In this document: piece by piece, positions 50,180 to 58,057 of the stretch
Position numbering within the stretch: the first letter of the stretch is position 1
How the letters are laid out: each line of letters starts with the position of its first letter
Assembly (NCBI RefSeq): GCF_017874715.1
Contig: NZ_JAGGLR010000014.1
Location: 248,001 to 312,000, forward strand
DNA length: 64,000 nucleotides
Reading direction: 5' to 3'
From: Streptomyces iranensis
GTDB taxonomy: Bacteria > Actinomycetota > Actinomycetes > Streptomycetales > Streptomycetaceae
Program-made: the position numbers and the translations under genes
The notes under the pieces: model-generated
Databases searched by the model: none
The model's input: only the letters and a program-made list of their open reading frames with translations
Told to the model about the DNA's origin: nothing

Positions 50180-51007
50180 TCACTTCCAGATGGAGTCGAC
50201 CCACTCCGGGTGGTCGATGAACGGGTTCCGGTTGTGCTGGAAGCTGTCGTAGATGACCTCGTTGCGGTTCTTCTCGAAGTCGTCGGGCGGGTCCTCGGCG
50301 CTCCACTTCTTCAGTACGGAGAGACGGCCGATGTTGGGCGCGGAACCGTTGTCGACCTTGTCGTTGGGCTCCAGGTCGGGGAAGCCGTCGTCTCCGTCGT
50401 AACGGACGGCCATGTAGAGGATCATCCGGGCGATATCGCCCTTGACCTGGTCACGCGGTTCGAAGGAGTCGTCGTCGGTGCGGTTGCCCGGGGCGTCGGG
50501 CACCTCCTCGCCGCCGTTGTCGAAGTCCTTGTTGCCGCGGGTGCTGTTCACCTTCACATTGGCCGGGCGCAGATGGTGCAGATCGGTGCCGGGCCCAGTG
50601 GCCGTGCCGAAGTCGCCGTGCGACTTCGCCCAGACGTGCTCGCGGTTCCAGTCGTCGGGGTCGCCGCCGCTCGCGTCCTTGGCCTGGGAGCGGCCGGAGT
50701 AGAGGAGGATGACGTTCGACGGGTTGTCCGGGTCCTCGTCCGTGGACTTCAGCCCGTCCCACACCTCGTCGTAGGACAGCTTGGTCTGCTCGCTGATGAT
50801 CGTGTGCAGCGCCGCCTTCAGCTCCGGGCCGCTTTTGCCCGTCGCGTCCTGGTAGTAGTCGTCGGGCGCCTGCACGGCCGTGGGCCGGGTGGTGTCCGCC
50901 GTGGCCGGTGTGTTGGCGGCGGCGACCGAAGGGGCGGCCACACCGGCCACGGCCACGACGGCCAGCAGAGGAAGGCGCCGTGACCGGCGCGCGCGATGAG
51001 TGGACAT
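50180..51007 (-). CDS. Secreted endonuclease I (EndA/NucM family)
   Basis: A 275-residue exported nuclease. The signal peptide (HRARRSRRLPLLAVVAVAGV then AAPSVAAAN) is followed by the catalytic His-Me finger: REHVWAKSHGDFG and DLHHLRPANVKVNSTRGNKD, with the DxHH...N pattern of periplasmic/secreted endonuclease I. It cleaves DNA outside the cell, for nutrient use or clearance. ATG 51007 has GGAG-like sequence upstream within the short leader. The 226-base spacer to the divergent RNase H gene contains no other gene. Confidence 0.92.
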   Translation of the reverse strand: MSTHRARRSRRLPLLAVVAVAGVAAPSVAAANTPATADTTRPTAVQAPDDYYQDATGKSGPELKAALHTIISEQTKLSYDEVWDGLKSTDEDPDNPSNVILLYSGRSQAKDASGGDPDDWNREHVWAKSHGDFGTATGPGTDLHHLRPANVKVNSTRGNKDFDNGGEEVPDAPGNRTDDDSFEPRDQVKGDIARMILYMAVRYDGDDGFPDLEPNDKVDNGSAPNIGRLSVLKKWSAEDPPDDFEKNRNEVIYDSFQHNRNPFIDHPEWVDSIWK

Positions 51008-51233
51008 GATGTGGGGGGTGTCCTCTCCGAGACGAGTACCCGGGCCGCCAACTGGCGCCGCGGGTACGGACGTTCAAGGCACAAGCTCTCGGAGACTCGC
51101 ATGTGTGACGCCCGAACGCGTGTACGTGATGTGCCCGTTCCGCGTGAATCCGGTGAACGCCCTGGGGTCGCGAAGAGGGCCGGCCGACGGGTCTGCTGTC
51201 GGGCCGGATCAGCGGAGCTGGCAGTATCTGCGT

Positions 51234-51947
51234 ATGGCTGAACAGATCATCGCCGCGTGTGACGGGGCATCGAAGGGAAACCCCGGGCCCGCGGCCTGGG
51301 CATGGGTCATCGCGGGCACCGACGGCGAGGTGGAGCGCTGGGAGGCCGGGCCGCTGGGCACCGCGACCAACAATGTCGCCGAGCTGACCGCGCTGCGAGA
51401 GCTGCTGGAGTCCACCGACGCGGGCGTACCGCTGGAGGTGCGCATGGACTCCCAGTACGCGATGAAGGCGGTCACCACATGGCTGCCCGGGTGGCGGAAG
51501 AAGGGGTGGAAGACCGCCTCGGGGTCGCCGGTGGCCAACCGCGAGCTCGTGATGCGCATCGACGAGCTGCTGGGCGGCCGTACGGTGGAGTTCGTCTACG
51601 TTCCGGCGCACCAGGTCGACGGCGACCCGTTCAACGCGGCCGCCGACCGGGCGGCCAGCCACACGGCCCGTACCCAGCAGCCCGTGGGCACCTCGCTCGG
51701 CTCCGCCCTGCCGCCGCCCGAGGCCCGGACGGCGACACGCTCGGCCGGTCGTGGTGGCACGGCGCACCCGCGCACGGCGGCGGCACAGGGGCAGGGGAGG
51801 GGCACCGGCTCGAAGAGGAGCACCGGCTCCAAGGGGTCCATCAAGGCGAAGTTCCCCGGCCGGTGCCGTTGCGGTACGCCCTACGCCAAGGGCGAGAGCA
51901 TCAGCAAGAACTCCGACGGCTGGGGCCATCCGTCCTGCGCCACCTGA
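51234..51947 (+). CDS. Ribonuclease H family protein with a C-terminal zinc-ribbon-like tail
   Basis: A 237-residue protein. The RNase HI fold covers residues 1-145 with acidic residues in ACDGASKGNPGP, NNVAELTAL, RMDSQYAMKAV and the late HQVDGDPFNAAADRAA, so the catalytic set is complete. After a low-complexity Ser/Thr/Gly/Arg stretch, the last 30 residues (KFPGRCRCGTPYAKGESISK, then GWGHPSC) form a CxC...C motif that may bind zinc. It removes RNA from RNA-DNA hybrids. I set the start at ATG 51234 because the catalytic fold begins there. Confidence 0.88.
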   Translation: MAEQIIAACDGASKGNPGPAAWAWVIAGTDGEVERWEAGPLGTATNNVAELTALRELLESTDAGVPLEVRMDSQYAMKAVTTWLPGWRKKGWKTASGSPVANRELVMRIDELLGGRTVEFVYVPAHQVDGDPFNAAADRAASHTARTQQPVGTSLGSALPPPEARTATRSAGRGGTAHPRTAAAQGQGRGTGSKRSTGSKGSIKAKFPGRCRCGTPYAKGESISKNSDGWGHPSCAT

Positions 51948-51960
51948 GCCACGGGGTGGA

Positions 51961-52791
51961 TCAGGGCGGGGAGAAGAGCGCGGGGAAGCGGGGTGCCAGC
52001 CAGGGCTTGCGGCCCCATGTGAGGACGCGGCCCCTGGCGACGGCGCCCCACGGTCCGAGGCGGCCCAGCGCCATGAGGAGGAAGGCCACGGGCTCGGTGA
52101 GGATGGTGCAGTCCGGGCGGCTAGGCGGTCGCGGTGTGACGGTCACCGCACCGTCGGTGAAGGTGGCGCCGAAGCAGGCGCCACCCCTCAGATGGATGGC
52201 GTAGCGGGCGGTGAGCCCGGCGGCGGCGGTGGTGTCGAGCACCCGTGGCATGGCCGTGGTGAGGAAGGGCAGGGTCAGCTCGACCCGGGCCCGGTTGAGC
52301 ATATGCGGGCTGCCCAGCGCACGGGCGAGGTCATAGCCGTGGCCGAGCATATGGGTCAGCAGATACGACCCCAGTACCTCCAGGCTCATGGGGCCCATCG
52401 GCGTTACCAGTTCGCCGTGTGAGGCGTGTGACGCGGGCCGGGACGCCGACTGGAGGAAGGCGTCGGCCTGCTCCACGATCATGGCGGCCAGCGGCTCGGC
52501 CCGGCGCTCGGTGAACGCGGCGAGCGCGCGCTGGTTCGCCTCCGCCAGCCCCTGCGGTGTGCCGTCCCCGTAGCCGCGTTCCTTCCCGTCCGCGAGGTGT
52601 GCCATCAGCTCATTGGCCTGTGCCAGATGCGCCGCCGCCTCCCCGACCGTCCACCGCGACCCGGGCACCGGAGCCCCGGTGCCGGATGCGCCGCGCAGCG
52701 TGGCGGCGATGTCGGCCGCGGTGGCGCGTATCGCCTCGTCCAGGCCCGTGGGCCACGTGCCACCGTCGCGCTGCCCGTTCACCGATTCCAC
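51961..52791 (-). CDS. Maleylpyruvate-isomerase-type N-domain plus SCP2-like protein
   Basis: A 276-residue protein, second of its class in the window. The MDMPI-type helical bundle fills residues 15-165 (SRWTVGEAAAHLAQANELMA with a metal-site His, and LLTHMLGHGYDLARALG with two more), followed by an SCP2/sterol-carrier-like domain (YAIHLRGGACFGATFTDGAV; RPDCTILTEPVAFLLMALG). A mycothiol-dependent or lipid-binding role is inferred; the substrate is unknown. It is convergent with the RNase H gene (stop codons 13 bases apart). Confidence 0.82.
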   Translation of the reverse strand: MESVNGQRDGGTWPTGLDEAIRATAADIAATLRGASGTGAPVPGSRWTVGEAAAHLAQANELMAHLADGKERGYGDGTPQGLAEANQRALAAFTERRAEPLAAMIVEQADAFLQSASRPASHASHGELVTPMGPMSLEVLGSYLLTHMLGHGYDLARALGSPHMLNRARVELTLPFLTTAMPRVLDTTAAAGLTARYAIHLRGGACFGATFTDGAVTVTPRPPSRPDCTILTEPVAFLLMALGRLGPWGAVARGRVLTWGRKPWLAPRFPALFSPP

Positions 52792-52876
52792 GCGTCCTCC
52801 CTGCGTCTGGCCGGGAAGATCCCCCGGGGCACGTACGGTGCCACGTGTCCCACGGTCGCCGGTATCGCATCGCGGG

Positions 52877-53839
52877 TTACGGTGTCAGTACGATCCTGCC
52901 GAACACCTCACCAGTGTCCATCTTCCGGTGCGCCAGTACGGCTTGCTCCAACGGCAGCAGCTCGTGCACCACCGTACGCAGTTCGCCGCGGCTCGCGGCG
53001 GCGAACTGCTCGGTCCGCACGGCACGTCGATCGGGCTCGGCCACGGTGGCGGCGCTGAAGGCGGCGAACGACATCGACTTCTGGAACGCCGCCATCATCG
53101 TCATACCGAAGTCCTCCGGTGGCATGCCTCCGACCGCGCCGACGGCCACCATGCGACCGTTCGGGTTGAGCTTGGCGAAGAAGGACGGCATGTCCGCACC
53201 GGCGATGATGTCGATGATGACGTCGTAGCCGGAGGGAGCGTCGCCGCCCCCCGCACCGGAGCGGTCCAGCACATGGGTGGCGCCGAGGTTGCGCAGCCGA
53301 TCGCCACGCTCGGCCGACGACGTCGTGACCGCCACCGCCCCGGCACCGCCACGCGCCGCGAGCTGGACCGTCATGATGCCGAGGCTGCCTGCCGCGCCCC
53401 GCACCAGTACCGACTCGCCGGGAGCGAAGTGGGCATGGGACAGGCCGAAGTGGGCCACGATGCCGGAGCTCCCCAGCGTCACCGCGTCGACAGCGGAGAG
53501 ACCCGCGGGGAGGGGGAGGATCTCCTCGACCGCGGCGATCGCCTGTTCGACATAGCCGCCGTTCACGCCGGTGAAGGCCCACACGCGCTGACCGACCCAT
53601 GACGTATCGACTCCGTCGCCGACCGCGGTCACGGTGCCCGCCACCTCGCTGCCGGGGATATGGCCTTCCTTGAAGCCGTAGCCGGCGAGGGTCCCGCGGC
53701 GGATCACGGCGTCGGAGCCGCCGACACCGATCGCCTCATTGGCGATCAGCACGTGTCCGGCGGCGGGAGCCGGGACGGGGAGGTCGATCACCGCCAGACC
53801 TTCGGGAGGCCCGAACGCCTGGATCGCGACTGCCTTCAA
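52877..53839 (-). CDS. NADPH:quinone oxidoreductase-type zinc-free medium-chain dehydrogenase
   Basis: A 320-residue MDR-family enzyme without the zinc-ligand cysteines. The N-terminal GroES-like domain ends near PGSEVAGTVTAVGDGVD, the Rossmann nucleotide site is VLVRGAAGSLGIMTVQLAAR, and the C-terminus LLPLEQAVLAHRKMDTGEVF is typical. It reduces quinones or activated double bonds with NADPH. It is divergent from a TetR regulator with a palindromic site and a block of 18-bp repeats in the shared spacer, so it is very likely the repressed target of that regulator. Confidence 0.9.
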   Translation of the reverse strand: MKAVAIQAFGPPEGLAVIDLPVPAPAAGHVLIANEAIGVGGSDAVIRRGTLAGYGFKEGHIPGSEVAGTVTAVGDGVDTSWVGQRVWAFTGVNGGYVEQAIAAVEEILPLPAGLSAVDAVTLGSSGIVAHFGLSHAHFAPGESVLVRGAAGSLGIMTVQLAARGGAGAVAVTTSSAERGDRLRNLGATHVLDRSGAGGGDAPSGYDVIIDIIAGADMPSFFAKLNPNGRMVAVGAVGGMPPEDFGMTMMAAFQKSMSFAAFSAATVAEPDRRAVRTEQFAAASRGELRTVVHELLPLEQAVLAHRKMDTGEVFGRIVLTP

Positions 53840-53886
53840 GGTCGTCTCCTTGCTCTGGGATGGATGGGGCCGGTGGGATCCACGGA

Positions 53887-53958
53887 ATCGGTGAGATCGA
53901 CGGGATCGGTGAGATCGATGGAATCGGTGAGATCGACGGGATCGGTGAGATCGGCGGG
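53887..53958. repeat. Four 18-bp tandem repeats in a promoter region
   Basis: The unit ATCGGTGAGATCGACGGG occurs four times (53887-53904, 53905-53922, 53923-53940, 53941-53958) with few changes, 48 bases upstream of the quinone oxidoreductase ATG (53839). Iterated spacing could present several protein sites on one DNA face in about two helical turns each, or be simple slippage. Confidence 0.92.
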
Positions 53959-54002
53959 ACCGATCGGAACCAACCCGAGGGACGCTAACGGACGCCCCCG
54001 TC

Positions 54003-54018
54003 CACTTTGGCTAAAGTG
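54003..54018. promoter_or_regulatory. TetR operator candidate
   Basis: CACTTT-GGCT-AAAGTG is a perfect 16-bp palindrome ending six bases before the TetR GTG at 54025. A TetR site here would repress the regulator and, with the divergent promoter, the quinone oxidoreductase. Confidence 0.65.
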
Positions 54019-54024
54019 AGAGCG

Positions 54025-54687
54025 GTGACCGACCGTTTGCCTCACACCCTGCGCTCCGATGCCTCGGACAACCGGGAGCGCATCCTCGACGCGGCCCGCG
54101 CGCTGTTCGCCACCGAAGGGCTGAAGGCTCCGATGCGGGAGATCGCCCGGCACGCCGGGGTCGGCCCCGCCACGCTGTACCGCCGTTTCCCGACCAAGCA
54201 GATGCTGGCCACCGAAGCCTTCACGGACGAGATGCGCGCATGCCGCGCCATCGTCGACGAGGGGCGTGCCGAGCCGGATCCGTGGCGCGGCTTCTGCCTC
54301 GTGATCGAGAAGACCTGTGAGCTGCACGCCCGCAGCCGGGGCTTCACCGAAGCCTTCATGTCGACCTTCCCCGATGCGATGGACTTCGTCGCGGAGCGCG
54401 AATACGCGCTGAGGTCGATCGCCGAACTGGCCCACCGCGCCAAGGACACCGGCCATCTGCGCCCCGACTTCGTCCTGGACGACCTGGTCCTGATGCTCAT
54501 GGCGAACAGGGGCATCCACACCACGTCGAAGGCCGCCCGGGTCGCGGCATCCCGGCGTTTCGCCGCGCTCGTGATCCAGGCATTCCAAGCCTCGCCGCAG
54601 CACTCACCGCTGCCGCCGGTGGCACGCTTGGCACCCGCGGCACCCGCGGCACCCGCGGCACCCGCGGCACCAGGCAAGATCACATGA
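54025..54687 (+). CDS. TetR-family regulator, divergent from quinone oxidoreductase
   Basis: A 220-residue TetR protein: DNA-binding domain RERILDAARALFATEGLKAP then VGPATLYRRFPTKQMLATEA (residues 15-65), then a C-terminal domain like TetR_C regulators of oxidoreductases (FVLDDLVLMLMANRGI). I chose GTG 54025 because the earlier candidates overlap the palindromic operator; GTG 54016 or TTG 54007 remain possible. The tail is repeated Ala-Pro (APAAPAAPAAPG), encoded by four 9-bp repeats at 54631-54666. The phytoene-synthase-like gene follows after about 80 bases. Confidence 0.9.
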   Translation: MTDRLPHTLRSDASDNRERILDAARALFATEGLKAPMREIARHAGVGPATLYRRFPTKQMLATEAFTDEMRACRAIVDEGRAEPDPWRGFCLVIEKTCELHARSRGFTEAFMSTFPDAMDFVAEREYALRSIAELAHRAKDTGHLRPDFVLDDLVLMLMANRGIHTTSKAARVAASRRFAALVIQAFQASPQHSPLPPVARLAPAAPAAPAAPAAPGKIT

Positions 54688-54768
54688 AGACACGACTCGG
54701 GGCCGACCGGCCCGCGCAGTGTGCCGGCGGTCGGCCGCCGGAAGACCGAGGAAACCGGAGGGGCGGGC

Positions 54769-55677
54769 ATGGGCCTGTGGGACAGGGCGCTGGATGCCGC
54801 GGGGGTCAGCGATCCCCAGCTGCGCGAGGACTACACGCAGCAGCGGAAACTGGTCGCGGGCTACCGGCGCAGCTCCTACCTCGCCGTGCGCCTGCTGCTG
54901 CCTCCGCCGCTGCTGCCCCATGTGATCGCGGCGACCGCCTTCATGCACCGCACCGACACCCTCCTCGACAGCGGCCCCGTCGCGGAGCGCGCCGGGGCCT
55001 GCGCGCAGTGGGTGAAGGAGGTACGTGACGGTCTGGCCGGTGGCGAAAGCGACCACGCCGCCGTACGGCCGCTGCTGCACACCGTCTCGGCGCACCCTAG
55101 GATGCGCGGCCGGGTCGAGGACTTCCTCGACGCGGCCGCCATGGAGCTGGAGTTCACCGGATTCGCCACCGAAGCGGACTACCAGCGCTACGTCGACGCC
55201 TATGCCCTCCCGGCGTTCATGCTGATCGCGGGCCTGATCGCCGGGGAGGACCCCGCGACGGGCCACCGCGAGGCATGCCGTATGTACATCGACGGCAGCC
55301 AGCGCCTCGACTTCGTCAACGACCTGGCCGAAGACCTCGCCGACGGGCGCCTGAATCTGGTGCGGGAGACACTCGACGCTCACGGTGTCACCCGCACCGA
55401 CCTGGAGAACGCCCGGGACACCCCCGCCATCCGGAGCCTTCTGGCGCACCTGCTCGGAGAGGCCCGCGAGTCTCTGTCCAACAGCCGAAACCTGGTCGGC
55501 CTCGCACCGCCCGAGGGCCGCCCGCTCTTCCGCGCCATGATCGAGATCGAGCTCCTCACGGCCACGGCAGCCGCCACCAAGGGCCCCGGCCTCCTCCGCA
55601 CCCCCGCCCGTCCGCCCCTACCGGCCACCGCGCGGGTACTGCTCCGGGAGCGCCGCCGCACCCGTCACCTGCGTTGA
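54769..55677 (+). CDS. Phytoene/squalene synthase family protein
   Basis: A 302-residue head-to-head prenyl synthase relative. Both aspartate-rich motifs are present: HRTDTLLD (about residues 59-66) and LDFVNDLAEDLADG (about residues 178-191), so magnesium and diphosphate binding are intact. GGAGGGG precedes ATG 54769 by five bases. Usual products are phytoene or squalene-type C30/C40 backbones. No other carotenoid or hopanoid gene (desaturase, cyclase, prenyl diphosphate synthase) is nearby, so it is a stand-alone enzyme of uncertain product; it may be expressed with the TetR gene upstream. Confidence 0.85.
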   Translation: MGLWDRALDAAGVSDPQLREDYTQQRKLVAGYRRSSYLAVRLLLPPPLLPHVIAATAFMHRTDTLLDSGPVAERAGACAQWVKEVRDGLAGGESDHAAVRPLLHTVSAHPRMRGRVEDFLDAAAMELEFTGFATEADYQRYVDAYALPAFMLIAGLIAGEDPATGHREACRMYIDGSQRLDFVNDLAEDLADGRLNLVRETLDAHGVTRTDLENARDTPAIRSLLAHLLGEARESLSNSRNLVGLAPPEGRPLFRAMIEIELLTATAAATKGPGLLRTPARPPLPATARVLLRERRRTRHLR

Positions 55678-55720
55678 ACGCCACACCTCGTCGTCCGCGG
55701 CGCTTCAGGAAGCGCGCGCC

Positions 55721-56371
55721 TCAGGAAGCGCGCGCCTCGCTGGGCTCGCCCGCGTCCGCGCCCGCATCGGAGGCCGCATCCGTGGTGACAGCCGAATAGA
55801 AGACGGACCTCTTCTGCCTGGTGCGGTGTGCTTGCCCCTTGGCGACAAGCGATTCGAGAGTGCCGCGCACGACCGTGGGCTTGATCTCGCGCTCCGGAAG
55901 AGCCTGGCTCAGCGCCGCGGTCACCTCGGCCGCGGAGCGGGGCTCACCGTGCTGGGCGAGATCATCACGCACCAGCTCCCGAAGCGTGGGCACCCCCGAT
56001 TCCCGCACCCGCTGACGATTCGAACGGCTCCCGCCCGACTCCGCCCGCTTCCGCTTGCCACCGGCCGCGGCGGCCTTCTTCCTCGCCTTGCGCGCGGCGG
56101 ACAGCGCCGCGACCTCTCGCTTCGCCGACGAACCAGCCGCGGAGCCACTGACGCCCCCCTTCTCCGTCCCGCCATCGGTGGCATCGCCACCAAGGGTCTG
56201 CCGCATGCTGAACAGCAGCCCCCGGTTGTCTTCCAGCATCGCCAACTGCTCTTGCAGTGCCGCGATTTCGGAGCTGAGACGTTCGTGCTCGGCGGAGTTG
56301 CGTTCCAGATCGGCCGCGACCTGGGCCGCGTACTGGGACTTCAGGCTGGCGCTCTTGGCAGGAGTGTCCAC
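55721..56371 (-). CDS. Coiled-coil protein with C-terminal winged-helix-like domain
   Basis: A 216-residue soluble protein. Residues 12-60 form a coiled coil (QVAADLERNSAEHERLSSEI then LQEQLAMLEDN), the centre is a Lys/Arg/Ala-rich basic stretch (ARKARKKAAAAGGKRKRAES), and the end looks like a winged helix (LRELVRDDLAQHGEPRSAAE; LESLVAKGQAHRTRQKRSVF). The layout suggests a dimeric DNA- or nucleoid-binding regulator. GTG 56371 has GGGAG upstream. It is convergent with the phytoene-synthase-like gene. I do not recognise a named family. Confidence 0.75.
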   Translation of the reverse strand: MDTPAKSASLKSQYAAQVAADLERNSAEHERLSSEIAALQEQLAMLEDNRGLLFSMRQTLGGDATDGGTEKGGVSGSAAGSSAKREVAALSAARKARKKAAAAGGKRKRAESGGSRSNRQRVRESGVPTLRELVRDDLAQHGEPRSAAEVTAALSQALPEREIKPTVVRGTLESLVAKGQAHRTRQKRSVFYSAVTTDAASDAGADAGEPSEARAS

Positions 56372-56698
56372 TACGAGCTCCCTCACTGGGCACGTTGCAC
56401 GTTGGTGCTGGATGGTACATGCGGGCGAATGCCACGTGGGGCTGATCCCGCCGCTGAGCTGGGTCCGTGACCACTCGCCGACCACACTCTGAGGCTCCGT
56501 CAGCCTTCTGTGGTCCGCTCTCTTCGGCCGTTTCGCCCTGTGGACTTCGAGCTTCGGGCGGCAGGACGCGGACCGGGCAGCGGCACACGGCGTGTGCCGC
56601 ATAGGGCAGACTGCGTGCGGCATCATGATCACTCGCCGTTCCCACATTGGCTCGGTGATCGGCGTGCCAACCGGCCAAGCACGTGAAAGGGACCACGG
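56372..56698. other. Divergent promoter region, no gene seen
   Basis: About 330 bases between the coiled-coil regulator and the zinc dehydrogenase, transcribed away from each other. Sequence is less GC-extreme than the genes. I see no palindrome longer than six bases and no convincing small gene. Confidence 0.5.
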
Positions 56699-57808
56699 AT
56701 GACCTTGGACGCACGACCGATACCCACCGGCACGGACGCAACGGCGGGCGCGGTGGCGGACGGCCTCCCGGCCACGATGCGCGCCGCGCGGTTCGACACG
56801 GCAGCGGGCACGTTGAAGGTCGAGGATGTGCCGGTGCCCCGGCCGGGAGTGGGCGAGGTCGTGGTCAAGGTGGCCGCGTGTGGCATCTGCCAGTCGGACC
56901 TGAGCCAGCTCGACGGCCATATCCCACCCCGGCTGCCGGTGGTCACCCCCGGACACGAGGCGTCGGGCGTGGTGGCGGCGGTCGGCGACGGCGCCGGGCA
57001 CTGGAGGGCGGGCGACCGGGTGGTCCTGGGCGCGGGGAAGGCCTGCGGTACGTGCCCCGCCTGCCGGTTCGGCGGTGGCACGAACACCTGTGAGGACCTC
57101 CAGGTGATGGCCTTCCACTACGACGGGGCCTGGGCCGAGTACGTCCTGACCGACGCCACCACGCTCATCGCCGTGCCCGACGCCGTACCCCTGGAACACG
57201 CCGCCGTGCTCGCCGACGCCGTCTCCACCCCGTACGGCGCCATCGACACCGCCCGGCTGCGGTCCGCCGAATCCGTGGGCATCTGGGGGCTGGGCGGGCT
57301 GGGCACCCATCTCGTGCAGCTCACCCGCATCTGCGGAGCCTCCCCGATCGTCGCCCTCGACCCCCTCCCCGCCGCCCGCGAGCGCGCCCTCGCCCTGGGC
57401 GCCGACTTCGCGCTCGACCCGGCGGACGGTGACACCAAGGCCAGGCTGAAGGAGATCACGGCAGGCAAGGGCCTGGACGTCGCCTTCGACTGCGTCGGCC
57501 GTACGCCCTCCTTCACCCAGGCGGAACGTGCCCTCGGCCACCGGGGCCGCCTGGTGCTCGTCGGCATCTCGCCCGACCCTCTGGCCGTGGGCCCGGAGCT
57601 CCACTTCGTGCGCAACCGCCACACCGTGATCGGACACACCGGGTACCGCATGGAGCATCTGGAGGATCTGGTCGAGCTGACCGCCCGGGGCCGTCTGGAC
57701 ATCTCCGGGTCGGTCAGCGCGGTCCTGCCCCTGGAGGAAGTGAACGAGGGCATCCGCCGATTGCGTGAGCGGGAGGGCAACCCGATTCGCATCCTGCTGC
57801 GGCCCTGA
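56699..57808 (+). CDS. Zinc-dependent alcohol dehydrogenase
   Basis: A 369-residue medium-chain dehydrogenase. The catalytic zinc site is formed by CGICQSD and GHEASGVV, the structural zinc site by CGTCPACRFGGGTNTC (four cysteines), and the NAD site is SVGIWGLGGLGTHLVQ. It oxidises alcohols or reduces aldehydes with NAD(P). ATG 56699 has AAAGGGA upstream, which supports an unusual 26-residue N-terminal extension before the family-typical MRAARFDT; an internal ATG at 56777 is less well supported. Its stop abuts MITE-like copy C. Confidence 0.9.
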   Translation: MTLDARPIPTGTDATAGAVADGLPATMRAARFDTAAGTLKVEDVPVPRPGVGEVVVKVAACGICQSDLSQLDGHIPPRLPVVTPGHEASGVVAAVGDGAGHWRAGDRVVLGAGKACGTCPACRFGGGTNTCEDLQVMAFHYDGAWAEYVLTDATTLIAVPDAVPLEHAAVLADAVSTPYGAIDTARLRSAESVGIWGLGGLGTHLVQLTRICGASPIVALDPLPAARERALALGADFALDPADGDTKARLKEITAGKGLDVAFDCVGRTPSFTQAERALGHRGRLVLVGISPDPLAVGPELHFVRNRHTVIGHTGYRMEHLEDLVELTARGRLDISGSVSAVLPLEEVNEGIRRLREREGNPIRILLRP

Positions 57809-57997
57809 GAGCCTGTGTCATATCCCCGGCCGGGCGTGCGACGCCTGGCACGCTCCCCCAGCTACCGCTGGGAGGTGCCCCTTCTCGCCGCGTTACCGAA
57901 ACGCCCAAGTGGCTCCGCCACGAGGGCGCTCCGGCGCCTTGCGATCGCACGCCCCAGACGCCGCACGCTGATCCGACCGGGGATATGACACAGGCTC
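57809..57997. mobile_element. MITE-like element, copy C (189 bp)
   Basis: Terminal repeats match copies A and B. Left flank is TGA 57806-57808, the stop of the dehydrogenase gene; right flank is TGA 57998-58000. The interior is nearly the same as copy A but lacks its second hairpin block, so A and C differ by about one 26-bp repeat. It lies between convergent genes (dehydrogenase and the nucleotidyltransferase ending at 58058). Confidence 0.85.
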
Positions 57998-58057
57998 TGA
58001 GCGCGAGTCCCAGGCCAACGGCCGGGCTCTGCCGTGGCCGAAGGCCGCGGATCCCGC

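Noticed and set aside
53887..53958. 18-bp repeats considered as a CRISPR array
   Set aside because: Units abut directly without spacers and are too short.
33631..57997. Repeated blocks considered as a CRISPR array or a REP cluster
   Set aside because: Copies are tens of kilobases apart with long inverted ends and no regular spacers, so a CRISPR array is excluded; whole-element copies with end repeats fit a MITE better than simple REP palindromes.
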